Notes: a model not told the origin generated them from the letters alone. A stretch of 64,000 bases of DNA from Blastopirellula marina DSM 3645 (GCF_000153105.1 NZ_CH672377.1:1706405-1770404), one strand, 5' to 3'. Shown: positions 7,829 to 16,161, counted from the first letter of the stretch. Translations and numbers: made by a program.

Positions 7829-8830
7829 ATGCCAAAATCTACACCCAAAAAGATAGCATCCATCCAGAAACCACGGAAGCCGCATCCCGACTTCCCGCTC
7901 TGGGCTCATCCGTCTGGTCAGTGGTGTAAGAAGGTGAACGGCAAGTTCCACTACTTCGGCACCTGGATCGACCCACAAGCGGCCCTAGATCGCTGGCTTG
8001 ACCAGAAGGATGACATCTTAGCAGGGCGTGAGGTTCGACAGGGGGCTGGGCTGAAGGTCCGGGACTTGGTCAACGCATTTCTCAACAGCAAAACCCGGCT
8101 AGTCGAATCCGAGGAGCTGGCGAAGCGGACCTGGGAATCCTACGACCGACGCATGGGAACCGTGCTGGAGTCGCTCGGAAAGGGACGACACGTTGAGACG
8201 CTGCGCCCGATCGACTTCGAGAAGTTGAGGGCCATCTTCGCCAAGGACCATGGGCCGGTCACGTTGACGGGTGATATCACCATCGTGCGGTCGCTTTTCA
8301 AGTATGCCTACGAATCGGATTTGATTGCAAAGCCGATCAAGTTTGGCCCCAACTTCAAGCCGCCATCTCGCGCGACGTTGCGTAAGAACCGACAGGAGAG
8401 AGGCAAGAAGCTATTCGATGCCCCACAGATTCGAGCCATGATCGCCGGAGCCGGCTCGCAGCTCAGAGCAATGATTTACCTGGGTATCAATTGCGGCTTC
8501 GGGAACAACGACTGCTGCAAGCTCCCATTAGCCGCTGTGCAGCTTGACAAGGGTTGGCTTGAATTCGGACGCCCGAAGACAGGGATAGAGCGACGTTGCC
8601 CGCTATGGCCCGAAACGGTGGAAGCGCTGCGGGCTGTTCTGGCCAAACGACCAGAGCACGAAACCGACAGGGTGTTTATCACGAAGTACGGCAACACCTG
8701 GGAGCCGAAGTCGACGACCGATAACCCGATCTCAAACGAAGCATCCAAGCTGCTGAAGACGTTGAAAATCCATCGCAAGGGGCTGGGCTTCTACCCTCAA
8801 GCAACTAAAGGGATTGAAGGAACCCGTTAA
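7829..8830 (+). pseudogene. Island integrase, C-terminally truncated tyrosine recombinase
   Basis: About 333 codons of a planctomycete-type phage integrase: basic N-terminus (MPKSTPKKIASIQKPRKPHP), arm-binding motif GQWCKKVNGKFHYFGTW, core-binding region ~85-190, and the start of the catalytic domain. After HRKGLGFY, where the family continues into the H-x-x-R, H and Tyr motifs, the reading switches to PQATKGIEGTR and stops. The essential C-terminal residues are missing and, in the first catalytic motif, the usual arginine region reads INCGFGNNDCC. ATG 7829 is preferred over the upstream start at 7802 because the family begins with this short basic leader. It faces away from the tRNA, as is usual for an island integrase. 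Confidence 0.75.
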
Positions 8831-9029
8831 GGTCAAAAACGCTGGCGAGAACGGATCAAAGATCCGTGATGCTCTGAAGAAGCTCGGCCTGAAGGATGTC
8901 AGCGGGAAAAACCAAATGCCTGGGGCAGAATTCAAGTTGAAAGTGACTGAGGACACAATCGAAAAGCTTGAGAAGCTAAAAGGTAAAACCTTTAGTGTGG
9001 ATGGCGAAGGTAAAGTGAAGCTCAAGTAA
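8790..9029 (+). pseudogene. 3' fragment of an unknown lysine-rich gene
   Basis: From about 8790, in a different frame from the integrase, the reading LKGLKEPVKVKNAGENGSK continues through KLGLKDVSGKNQMPGAEFK to VKLK and a TAA at 9027-9029. It is rich in Lys, Gly and Val and looks like the C-terminal ~75 residues of a protein. A TTG at 8814 could serve as a start for a 71-residue peptide, but no ATG and no clear ribosome site exist. The simplest reading is that a deletion joined the integrase 5' part to the 3' end of another gene near 8790. Confidence 0.4.
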
Positions 9030-9053
9030 CTGCCGATCATTGTTGGCCAAACT

Positions 9054-9085
9054 AATAGCTCCAGGTTTTCCTGGGGCTATTTTCG
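9054..9085. terminator. Bidirectional intrinsic terminator
   Basis: AATAGCTCCAGG / CCTGGGGCTATT form a 12-bp stem (one G-U pair) around a TTTT loop at 9054-9081, with A/T-rich flanks on both sides. It lies between the + strand fragment ending at 9029 and the minus-strand operon ending at 9147 and can serve both. Confidence 0.8.
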
Positions 9086-9146
9086 CTTCTTGATCTGGAT
9101 ACAGTTTGAGCCGCTGAGAGATATATTTAAATCAGATGCGTCAGAT

Positions 9147-9977
9147 TCAATGCCGTGGTAAGTCTTCAGAATCAGGATCACGAAGACTGAGGTAGTCAAA
9201 GTCCCAGCGTTTCAGCAACCTCAAGTCTGAAAGGGTGATTTCCGCCTCTGGTTTTAGGCAGGCAATCTCGACCGTGACCCCTTCGCAACCACTTAAACGC
9301 GACTCTACTTGGTCAACAAGCAATTGAGCTGCCTTACGACTGCTTGACGACGCATATTCATCATCATGCATCACGGCATAAACGATAATTTTATATGTTT
9401 CGTCTTCCTCAAGCTCATCATCCACAACGACCATGTAAATGCCTTCTATTAAATGGCCGCTCTTCTTGAAAGACTGGCGAAGCCTTATCGCTGCGTCTCT
9501 TGTTCGATCGTTAAATGCATCGGGAAAGGCGGCACGAACATATCGCTTTGACAGCCAGTGTGAAATTGCCCGAAGAAATCTCTCACTTGGCTGTCTTGAA
9601 TCATCAGGTAAGCAATCAAGAAGAATTTGCCTTGAGAGAACGAGCCGGTCGTGGACGCATATGTCAAAGAACGTCTGCTCGCCACCGTCAATTTTCACAT
9701 CAAACTGAAATTCTCGGGGACTTTTTCCCCAATGCTTGTTGCCATCACTCCCAGACATTCGCCGAGCTGGAACAATCTCAACATTTGGCTCGACTGAAAA
9801 GCGAGGATTCGTTACATCACAATCGTGACTCACCACTATCCAAAGTTCACAATCAGCTAGTCTCTCTGGAACGCAATTGCCATTGCGCAGACTTTCCACG
9901 AGCGAGTGTGGTAGCACACTTCCCTGCCGCCAGCCGTTGGCTTTTATAGGGCCTGCGTCATCCCTTACGGACGCCAT
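9147..9977 (-). CDS. Island cargo protein, unknown function (third gene of operon)
   Basis: A 276-residue soluble protein without signal peptide or membrane segment. I do not recognise the family. Notable are the N-terminal GWRQGSVLPHSLVESL, the segment LWIVVSHDCDVTNP, a central KRYVRAAFPDAFNDR and an acidic stretch VVVDDELEEDETYKI. The SHDCD cluster (Ser-His-Asp-Cys-Asp) near residue 50 is the best candidate for an active or metal site. It follows the HTH gene by six bases, and GGAG sits nine bases before its ATG inside the end of the HTH gene, so the two are translated from one message. Base composition is more AT-rich than the chromosomal genes. A terminator lies just downstream. Confidence 0.7.
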   Translation of the reverse strand: MASVRDDAGPIKANGWRQGSVLPHSLVESLRNGNCVPERLADCELWIVVSHDCDVTNPRFSVEPNVEIVPARRMSGSDGNKHWGKSPREFQFDVKIDGGEQTFFDICVHDRLVLSRQILLDCLPDDSRQPSERFLRAISHWLSKRYVRAAFPDAFNDRTRDAAIRLRQSFKKSGHLIEGIYMVVVDDELEEDETYKIIVYAVMHDDEYASSSSRKAAQLLVDQVESRLSGCEGVTVEIACLKPEAEITLSDLRLLKRWDFDYLSLRDPDSEDLPRH

Positions 9978-9983
9978 GACAAG

Positions 9984-10763
9984 CTACTCCATTGTGGATC
10001 GTTTTCCCGTCAGTGCATCAATGCTCGCCGACTGGTCTTTGACATTGTTCACGTCAATTCCCCGAGCCTCCGCCAACTCTCTCAAGCTCTTCGGTTTCTC
10101 GCGATCACGAGAGTTTACTCGGGTCGCAATTGATTGCAGCAAAGCATCGATTGCGATCTCATTCATAGAATCTCGCCTCATATAATCGATAACGGAATTA
10201 CCTTCATCGTCCACAAATTCCCTTAATGCTGCTCCGGCAGGAAGACGTGAAATCTTGCGCCACGCTTGTGAAATGCGATAGACTTGCATCAAGCGATCAT
10301 GATTGCTTTTGTGAGGGGTGGCATTGTCTTTGATCCATCCATAGACTGTTGGCCTCTCGACACCAACAACTTCGGCAAGTTCCTTAACCTGCAAGGCAAG
10401 GTTTGCCCTAATTTCTGAGATGATTTCCGGTATGCTGCTACTGCGTTCGGTATCTTGCCGTTGCGTGCATCCCATCGTTAAAGGTGAATTGCGACCAGAC
10501 ATCACTAGCGACACAATGCTTGTGCTAAAGCTTGTCCCGCTTGACTCTGTTCCGGGTACAAACCATCCCCTAAGTCGCTCATACTCGCTACTAACAGCAT
10601 CCGTCTCCACCAATGCATCTTGCGCCCAAAAGTAATTGCCGCAACAAACAATAGCCCCGGTAGGCGACAAATGCTCAGGCTCAGGGCTAGTGATCCCCGT
10701 GCCAGACGCCTCACGAAGGAGTTGTAAATACTTGTCGAAGATGTCATTTTCCGTTGCCGGCAC
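9984..10763 (-). CDS. HTH-domain protein (second gene of island operon)
   Basis: About 259 residues. Residues ~120-175 form an XRE-like helix-turn-helix: IISEIRANLALQVKELAEVV, then GVERPTVYGWIKDNATPHK. The N-terminal 110 residues are unlike known DNA-binding proteins, and the C-terminal part (VIDYMRRDSMNEIAIDALL) is helical. The start is GTG 10763, because AAGGAGG lies eight bases upstream and the GTG overlaps the stop of the preceding gene as TAGTG. A TTG 18 bases further upstream would bury the Shine-Dalgarno in the coding sequence. It may regulate its own operon or be an effector partner of the TIGR04255 protein; the sequence does not decide this. Confidence 0.75.
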   Translation of the reverse strand: MPATENDIFDKYLQLLREASGTGITSPEPEHLSPTGAIVCCGNYFWAQDALVETDAVSSEYERLRGWFVPGTESSGTSFSTSIVSLVMSGRNSPLTMGCTQRQDTERSSSIPEIISEIRANLALQVKELAEVVGVERPTVYGWIKDNATPHKSNHDRLMQVYRISQAWRKISRLPAGAALREFVDDEGNSVIDYMRRDSMNEIAIDALLQSIATRVNSRDREKPKSLRELAEARGIDVNNVKDQSASIDALTGKRSTME

Positions 10764-11548
10764 TAGGCACCTCCTTTCCAATGATTCAATGCTTCACGCG
10801 AAACGGAATGCTCGAATGCCGTTTCAAGAATATCGTGGAGCTTCCACAATTTACCGATGAGTATTTCATTATTTAGTTCGCACTCGCATTTTTCGATATG
10901 GTCAAAATCAAGCACACGAAAAAGCTCACCCTCTCCAGGCTTATTGTCGAAATCGAGGTGGGTTACTCCGATCTCAGGTGGAATAAATTTCTTGCCGTCG
11001 TGCTCGTAGGATTTTACCAGCAAGTGACCACATTCCGTTTCTGCGCGAATCAGAAACTCAAACCGACTTTTTGTGACGCCCAACTCTTCTGCCGACAGCC
11101 CTCGAATTGAAGTCTGCAAGCAATCATTCGCGAGAATTTCTTCTGTAGGGCGAATTACATTTACGTATCGAAGCCCAATCTGAACGGCCTCAGTGATATT
11201 TGCATAATTGGCAATCACATCAAGTGCCGCCGAAAATCTAGCTACAAACTCCTCGAAGTTCGTATAGCTCGAAACTTCATAGGTCACAAAATCCTTGGTT
11301 AAAATGATCGCCTCGCGACGCTTCCGACCGCCAAATATCCAACGAACATCGCTCTCGGCGATTGGCATTACCCCCAGCGTCAACTGCTGCATTTGTTCTT
11401 CGACGTATTTCGTGAACCCCATCCCTCGAAGCGTCTCTTGGATGTCCGGAACGTATTTAGACATCCTAAGAACAGGCGAAAAGCGGAGCTGGACGAGGGC
11501 GAGTGCAAGCGGGGCCTTGGCCAATTTAAGTTGCTCTCGTTTTCCCAT
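10763..11548 (-). CDS. TIGR04255-family protein (first gene of island operon)
   Basis: About 261 residues. The N-terminus KAPLALALVQLRFSPVLRM, followed by PDIQETLRGMGF, the central TYEVSSYTNFEEFVARF, and the later GLRYVNVIRP and ELLIGKLWKLHD-like end are typical of the sporadically distributed TIGR04255 family, whose function is not established. The start is ATG 11548, which has AAAGGA with nine bases of spacing; the longer frame up to 11632 lacks a ribosome site. It leads a three-gene operon with one-base (TAGTG) overlap to the HTH gene. TIGR04255 genes are patchily distributed and often on mobile DNA, as here, so a role in genome conflict is a reasonable guess only. Confidence 0.75.
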   Translation of the reverse strand: MGKREQLKLAKAPLALALVQLRFSPVLRMSKYVPDIQETLRGMGFTKYVEEQMQQLTLGVMPIAESDVRWIFGGRKRREAIILTKDFVTYEVSSYTNFEEFVARFSAALDVIANYANITEAVQIGLRYVNVIRPTEEILANDCLQTSIRGLSAEELGVTKSRFEFLIRAETECGHLLVKSYEHDGKKFIPPEIGVTHLDFDNKPGEGELFRVLDFDHIEKCECELNNEILIGKLWKLHDILETAFEHSVSREALNHWKGGA

Positions 11549-11891
11549 TGTGGGTAGTCCTTTATTGAGAAGGTTGGCTATGCAGTCATGCCCGTGTGAG
11601 ATAGCCAATCCACAAAACTTTACACTAAACATTACGCTCCATCGACGGCGGTTGTGCGAAAAATTTACACAAAATCTTACACGAAGCCCAATCTGTCCTG
11701 CTTAGGCGCATATGGAAAACAGGGCAGTCTGTGAGCTTCTTCGCCAATTTCGCCGGGTGTAGCTACACCCGCAAGCAAGGCTTTCCACTGCTGAGTAGGG
11801 CGAAGCTCGATTAGCCGGAATCGACGTAACCGCTTAGAAATAGAGATCTTGCGGCCACTCCTCGCAGCCTTCGCAGCCCCCTCAACTTCGA
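11549..11891. other. Island right end, no gene
   Basis: I see no protein-coding reading in these 340 bases. They hold the perfect 16-base palindrome GGGTGTAGCTACACCC at 11755-11770, made of two inverted copies of CTACACCC. The same octamer occurs at 7818-7825 and 7839-7846 at the other end of the island, beside or within the first codons of its integrase. Repeats placed like this are typical of integrase arm-type binding sites. The operon promoter is presumably in 11549-11700, but no convincing -35/-10 pair stands out. Confidence 0.5.
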
Positions 11892-11929
11892 TTAGGAAAC
11901 CGCTGCTCTATCCATTGAGCTACGAGGAC
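11892..11929 (-). pseudogene. Displaced 5' half of tRNA-Arg (right att copy)
   Basis: Minus-strand bases 11929 to 11892 repeat the tRNA-Arg sequence from G1 through the D-arm and 5' anticodon stem into the loop, then diverge. Immediately upstream (11937-11942, minus strand) is GATAAT, a plausible -10 element at the right distance, so the original tRNA promoter seems to have been left here facing a useless half-gene. The D-loop differs by one base from the element-borne half. Confidence 0.8.
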
Positions 11930-12035
11930 CAAGAATTATCTTGCCAGACCCGCAGGGCGCTGTGCGACAGGCGGATCTAGTATGGGTTCTATCGTAATGT
12001 TAGGGGGTAGTTCTAAAAAGAGGGAGCCAGGTTCG

Positions 12036-12059
12036 CGCGGGCCGGGTGTTGGGCCCGCG
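12036..12059. other. GC-rich stem-loop after the VOC gene
   Basis: CGCGGGCC and GGCCCGCG form an 8-bp stem with an 8-base loop, just beyond the 3' end of the minus-strand VOC gene. No T-run follows, so it is an unproven terminator. Confidence 0.35.
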
Positions 12060-12082
12060 TGAATTGGTGGCTCGTGGGCCGC

Positions 12083-12511
12083 TTATTCCAAAATCAGGCA
12101 GCCGCGGTCGTCGAATTTCCACATCGCGCCGTGGGCGACTTCCCAGTGATAGCCGTCGGGGTCGGTGAAATAACCGCTATAGCCGCCCCAGTCGGTTTCG
12201 TGCGGCTGCTTGACGATCGTGCCGCCGCATTGCTGGGCGAGGGCCATGACCTGGTCGACTTCGGCTTTCTCGCGGGTGTTGTGGGCCAGCGAGATGCCGC
12301 CGAAGCCGGGCTGGGGAACAGGGACGTGGGGGCCGATGTCGGCGGCGAGCTGATCGAGCGGAAAAATCGATAGCACTACGCCTCCGGCCGAGAAAAAGGC
12401 GATCGGATCGGTTGACTGGGCCGTCGTTTTGAACCCAAGATCGCTATAAAACTGGTAGGATCGGGCAAAGTCGCGAACGCCCAAGCAGACAATACTCATG
12501 CGGGGCTGCAT
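12083..12511 (-). CDS. VOC-superfamily (glyoxalase/bleomycin-resistance-like) protein
   Basis: A 142-residue single-domain member of the vicinal oxygen chelate fold: VCLGVRDFARSYQFYSDLGF at the N-terminus, SLAHNTREKAEVDQVMA in the middle and the hallmark GYFTDPDGYHWEVAH at the end. The final Glu (WEV) is the usual metal ligand; the N-terminal half has no obvious His ligand, so catalysis is uncertain and many such proteins are uncharacterised. The start ATG 12511 has GGAG seven bases upstream. It is the first chromosomal gene to the right of the island. Confidence 0.85.
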   Translation of the reverse strand: MQPRMSIVCLGVRDFARSYQFYSDLGFKTTAQSTDPIAFFSAGGVVLSIFPLDQLAADIGPHVPVPQPGFGGISLAHNTREKAEVDQVMALAQQCGGTIVKQPHETDWGGYSGYFTDPDGYHWEVAHGAMWKFDDRGCLILE

Positions 12512-12683
12512 CGGAAAACTCCATTGGGCCGAGGGAAAATGGCGGGAACTCCGCCTGACGTAAGCCTTGGCCCGGATTATCCTTAGAATCAAAAGCGAAC
12601 GCCAGCCGTCGGCGCTCGGTTGCCGATCTAGACTCGGCGGCGAATGATAAAGTCGACCCAATCCGCGAGATACCTACCCCTCA

Positions 12684-13580
12684 ATGCTCTCCGGCATTTC
12701 CATCTTCTGCTTTACCGCCAGCTACGGCGTCGCACTCTTGCTTGAGATCGTGCGGCTCTTTTTCCGCGCGCAAGTCCGGGCCATTTTGTCGGTCGGATTC
12801 ATGGCCGCCGGCCTGATCGCGCATACGATTTATCTGGTGGGAGAGCAAAACGGCCTGGTCGAAGCAGGGCCGATTTCGTCTTGGCATCACTGGTGCCTGA
12901 TCGTGGCCTGGGTATTGGCGGCGACCTATCTGGCGATGTCGCTGACCCATCCGAAAACGGCGCTCGGGCTCTTCATGATTCCGCCGGTGCTGCTGCTGTT
13001 GGGGATGGCCTATTGGATGGATCAGGTCGCGCCATTTGACCCCAGCAATCGGGTGCGGCCGCTGCAGATCATTCACGGCGTGCTGCTGTTGGCAGGCACA
13101 GCGGCTGTCTTTCTGGGGTTTGCGACCGGCGTGATGTATTTGATTCAATCATATCGGCTAAAGCACAAGATGCTGCAGCGCGAAGGGTTCCGCCTACCGA
13201 GTCTCGAATGGCTGCAAAACTTCAACCGCCGCACGTTGATCGTTTCGACCTGCCTGCTCGCCGGCGGACTGCTGGCAGGAGTGCTGCTGAAAATCGATCG
13301 CCAAACCAATAGCTTCCCGTGGAGCGATCCGGTCGTCTGGAGTTCCGGGATTCTCTTCCTGTGGCTGGTCGCGGCGACGCTGTTTGAACTGATCTATAAA
13401 CCGGCGCGACAAGGGCAAAAGATCGCCTACCTGACGTTGGCCAACTTTATGTTTCTCGGCCTAGTGCTCGCGATGATCTTGTTCGGGCCGACACAGCATG
13501 CGCGCTCGCCGAAAGAACAGGCGACGCATTTTTACTCGCTGACTCCCACGATCGCTCAAAGCGAGAAGGGGGCGCGATGA
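12684..13580 (+). CDS. HemX/CcsA-like heme-associated membrane protein
   Basis: A 298-residue integral membrane protein with about eight hydrophobic segments. It resembles the CcsA/HemX family: the tryptophan-containing loop SSWHHWCLIVAWVLAATYL, conserved histidines (HGVLLLAG region, SYRLKHKM) and PSLEWLQNFNRR. Its stop overlaps the start of hemA by four bases (ATGA), so the two are translationally coupled. In Bacillus the gene beside hemA, hemX, encodes such a protein and lowers the HemA level; CcsA proper handles heme for cytochrome c maturation. No other cytochrome c maturation gene is near, so the HemX role is favoured here. Confidence 0.75.
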   Translation: MLSGISIFCFTASYGVALLLEIVRLFFRAQVRAILSVGFMAAGLIAHTIYLVGEQNGLVEAGPISSWHHWCLIVAWVLAATYLAMSLTHPKTALGLFMIPPVLLLLGMAYWMDQVAPFDPSNRVRPLQIIHGVLLLAGTAAVFLGFATGVMYLIQSYRLKHKMLQREGFRLPSLEWLQNFNRRTLIVSTCLLAGGLLAGVLLKIDRQTNSFPWSDPVVWSSGILFLWLVAATLFELIYKPARQGQKIAYLTLANFMFLGLVLAMILFGPTQHARSPKEQATHFYSLTPTIAQSEKGAR

Positions 13581-14851
13581 AGTTGCAGATGATCGGCCTC
13601 AGTCATCACAATGCGTCGGTCGAGATCCGCGAACGCTTGGCGTTTAGTCCGGACCAGGCGCAAGAAGCGCTAAAGACGTTTCGCAGCCGCTTTCCCGATA
13701 TCGAGTCGGTGCTGCTTTCGACCTGCAACCGAACCGAAATCTACACGGCGGCGCTCGACGGCAACCTCTGCCCAACGCATCACGACATGGTGCAGTTCTG
13801 GGCCGAGTTCCATCAGTTGGAAGCGAAAGATGTTTTTGACAACGTTCTAGAGCGTACCGGCGAAGATGTCGTGCGGCACTTGTTTACCGTCGCGGCGAGT
13901 CTCGACAGCATGGTGGTAGGCGAAGCGCAGATCTTGTCGCAGGTGAAACAAGCCTATGAACTGTCGACTCAGATTGACAGCGCCGGCACGTTGACCCATA
14001 GCTGCTTTCAAGCGGCGATCCGCGTCGCCAAACGCGTCAGCAACGAGACGACGATCCACAAGAAGCGGGTCAGCATACCGAGCGTCGCGGTCAGTGATTT
14101 CGCCAGCAATGTCTTTGATCGGTTTGACGACAAAAACGTGTTGATCATCGGCGCCGGCGAAATGGCGGAAGAGACCTCTCGGTATTTGCTGGACGTCGGA
14201 GCCAAAGAGTTTACGGTCGTCAATCGCAGCTTAGAACGGGCCGAGCGTCTGGCGGCGACGTTCGCCGGCAAGGCGCTGCACTGGGACCAACTGCACGAAG
14301 CGGTTATTGCGGCCGACCTGATCGTTTCGACCACCGGTGCGACCGAGCCGATTATTCGCTTGGAAGAATACAAACAGTTAGAAGCGGCCCGGTTCCAGCG
14401 GACCTTGTTTGTCTTGGACCTGGCGATTCCGCGCGACTTTGATCCGCGAATCGCCGAACGGGTGGGGGTTTATCTCTTTTCGATCGACGACTTGCGCCAG
14501 ACGTGCGATAAAAACCGGGCGGCGCGCGAACGGGAATGGCCCAAGGCTGAGCGGATTATCGAAGACGAAACCGCCAAGTTTATGGCCGACCTTAACCATC
14601 GCGCGACGGCGCCGACCATTCGCCGGTTGAAACAGCGATCGGACGAACTGAAGGACGAGGAACTAAAGCGGCTGCTCAACAAGCTGGGCGATATTGATCC
14701 GCGCATCGCCGACGAGATCATCCGCTCGTTTGATCGCCTGGTGAACAAGCTGCTCCATCCGCCGCTAGAATCGCTGCGCGACGAAGCGGGAAGCGCCTCG
14801 TCCGATAGTCTGCTGGACGCACTCAAACGACTCTTTCGCTTGTACGATTAG
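13577..14851 (+). CDS. hemA: Glutamyl-tRNA reductase
   Basis: A 424-residue enzyme that reduces glutamyl-tRNA(Glu) with NADPH to glutamate-1-semialdehyde, the first committed step of C5 tetrapyrrole synthesis. The catalytic Cys50 lies in LLSTCNRTEIY. VVGEAQILSQVKQAY, the Rossmann segment VLIIGAGEMAEETSRYL and DLAIPRDFDP follow in the expected order, with the helical dimerisation domain at the C-terminus. Length is normal. It is coupled by a four-base overlap to the hemX-like gene upstream. Confidence 0.95.
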   Translation: MKLQMIGLSHHNASVEIRERLAFSPDQAQEALKTFRSRFPDIESVLLSTCNRTEIYTAALDGNLCPTHHDMVQFWAEFHQLEAKDVFDNVLERTGEDVVRHLFTVAASLDSMVVGEAQILSQVKQAYELSTQIDSAGTLTHSCFQAAIRVAKRVSNETTIHKKRVSIPSVAVSDFASNVFDRFDDKNVLIIGAGEMAEETSRYLLDVGAKEFTVVNRSLERAERLAATFAGKALHWDQLHEAVIAADLIVSTTGATEPIIRLEEYKQLEAARFQRTLFVLDLAIPRDFDPRIAERVGVYLFSIDDLRQTCDKNRAAREREWPKAERIIEDETAKFMADLNHRATAPTIRRLKQRSDELKDEELKRLLNKLGDIDPRIADEIIRSFDRLVNKLLHPPLESLRDEAGSASSDSLLDALKRLFRLYD

Positions 14852-14984
14852 TGAGCGTTGGATTCTTCATTGAATCTTCTTCTTCGTTCTTTTTCGTCGA
14901 TTCGCCTACCGTGCACGATTGATCCCGCGCGGTCATTGGTGCACAATTCGGGCATTCCTTCTTCCCTCGGTGACGACGACAACG

Positions 14985-16058
14985 ATGACGGCGTTCAAGA
15001 TCGTACTGGGTTTAGCGGCGGCGTTTCAAATCGTTTCCGTCGTATTGGCGTTGCGGCTTAACGCGATCTATCGACGCCGTTTTGCTTGGCTATTTATCAG
15101 CGGCGCCGCCGTATTGATGGCCGTTGGCATGTTTGCGTCGATGTGGCGTATCTGGGACATGGCGATCAATGTCGAACATCATCCGGCGCTCTGGGCCGAA
15201 TCGCTAGCGACGCTAATGATGGCGGTTCTCTTTTTCGCGGGGATCGCCACGATCGAGCCGATCTTTAAAGAGAACGAACTGGCCCGCAAGCTCGCCGAGA
15301 AAGAGAACGAACGCTTGAATGCGGCCGTTCAGCATACGTTGGAAGAAATGATGTTGGCGAAGCAGATTCAGCAGAACTTTCTCCCCAAAACTCCGCCTAC
15401 TGCGGACGGCTACGATGTTGCGGCAATCAGTCTGCCGGCCGAATGGACCAGCGGCGATTACTTTGATTTTCATCGGACCAGTGATGGCAAGCTGGTCGCC
15501 GTGATCGCGGATGTCGCCGGACATGGAGTCGGCCCGGCGCTGCTGATGTCTTCGGCTCGTTCTTACTTTCGCGAAATCGTGCAGCACTACATCGATCCCG
15601 GCGAAATCCTGGGACGCTGGAATCGAGTCATCTCGAGCGAGATCGAGTTCGGCGACTTTATTACGGCCTGGGTCGCGGTGATCGATCTGCAGCGCCGCAC
15701 GATGACCTACGCCGGAGCAGGGCACAACGCCTGGCTCGTCAGTCGCGACGGCAGCGTGCAAGACCTGGAAGGGGAGGGCCCGCCGCTGGGAGTCATCGGA
15801 GACTTCGCATTTCACGGTTCGGCCGAAGTGACGCTCGAAGAAGGGCAAATCTTGCTGATGGCGACCGACGGCATTCCCGAGACCGAAAATCTCGCCGGCC
15901 AACAGTGGGGCAATGATCGTATGCTGTCGATCATCCACGCTCGGCGCGGACAACCGGCCGAGCGAATCGTCGCCGACATGGTCGACGCCGTCTCTGGCTT
16001 CGCCCCCGACACGCCGCGCCGCGATGATGTAACGGCGATCGTGGTGAAGGTCGCGTAG
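14985..16058 (+). CDS. Membrane-anchored SpoIIE/PP2C-type serine phosphatase
   Basis: A 357-residue protein. Residues ~1-95 contain three hydrophobic helices; ~100-130 form a charged helix (ENELARKLAEKENERLN), a linker of the kind that passes signals; and ~140-357 are a PPM/SpoIIE-type phosphatase. Metal-binding aspartates are in TSGDYFDF, IADVAGHGVGPALL, GAGHNAWL, ATDGIPE and RRDDVTAIV. Such phosphatases usually dephosphorylate anti-anti-sigma (STAS) proteins in partner-switching stress responses; no partner gene is adjacent. ATG 14985 is chosen because the longer frame adds only low-complexity residues before the first helix. Confidence 0.85.
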   Translation: MTAFKIVLGLAAAFQIVSVVLALRLNAIYRRRFAWLFISGAAVLMAVGMFASMWRIWDMAINVEHHPALWAESLATLMMAVLFFAGIATIEPIFKENELARKLAEKENERLNAAVQHTLEEMMLAKQIQQNFLPKTPPTADGYDVAAISLPAEWTSGDYFDFHRTSDGKLVAVIADVAGHGVGPALLMSSARSYFREIVQHYIDPGEILGRWNRVISSEIEFGDFITAWVAVIDLQRRTMTYAGAGHNAWLVSRDGSVQDLEGEGPPLGVIGDFAFHGSAEVTLEEGQILLMATDGIPETENLAGQQWGNDRMLSIIHARRGQPAERIVADMVDAVSGFAPDTPRRDDVTAIVVKVA

Positions 16059-16161
16059 GTCGTCTTTGCTTCGTAGCCCGAGGCGCGTTTTTGAAGTTGC
16101 GCTTTTCCCCCGTGTTCGATTCAATCGGCAAATAGCGCGACTTCAAAAATCCCGTAGCCTC

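Larger units (their letters stand above)
7718..11929. mobile_element. tRNA-Arg-integrated genomic island (about 4.2 kb)
   Basis: It is bounded by a 38-base direct repeat (7718-7755 and 11892-11929, one mismatch) consisting of the tRNA-Arg 5' half from G1 to the anticodon loop. The contents are a truncated tyrosine recombinase next to the intact tRNA, a gene-fragment scar, and one three-gene operon on the minus strand. Copies of the octamer CTACACCC lie at both ends. The element seems immobile because its integrase lacks the catalytic C-terminus. Confidence 0.8.

Noticed and set aside
10763-10781. TTG start at 10781 for the island HTH gene
   Set aside because: It would translate the AAGGAGG ribosome site; GTG 10763 has proper spacing and overlaps the upstream stop as TAGTG.
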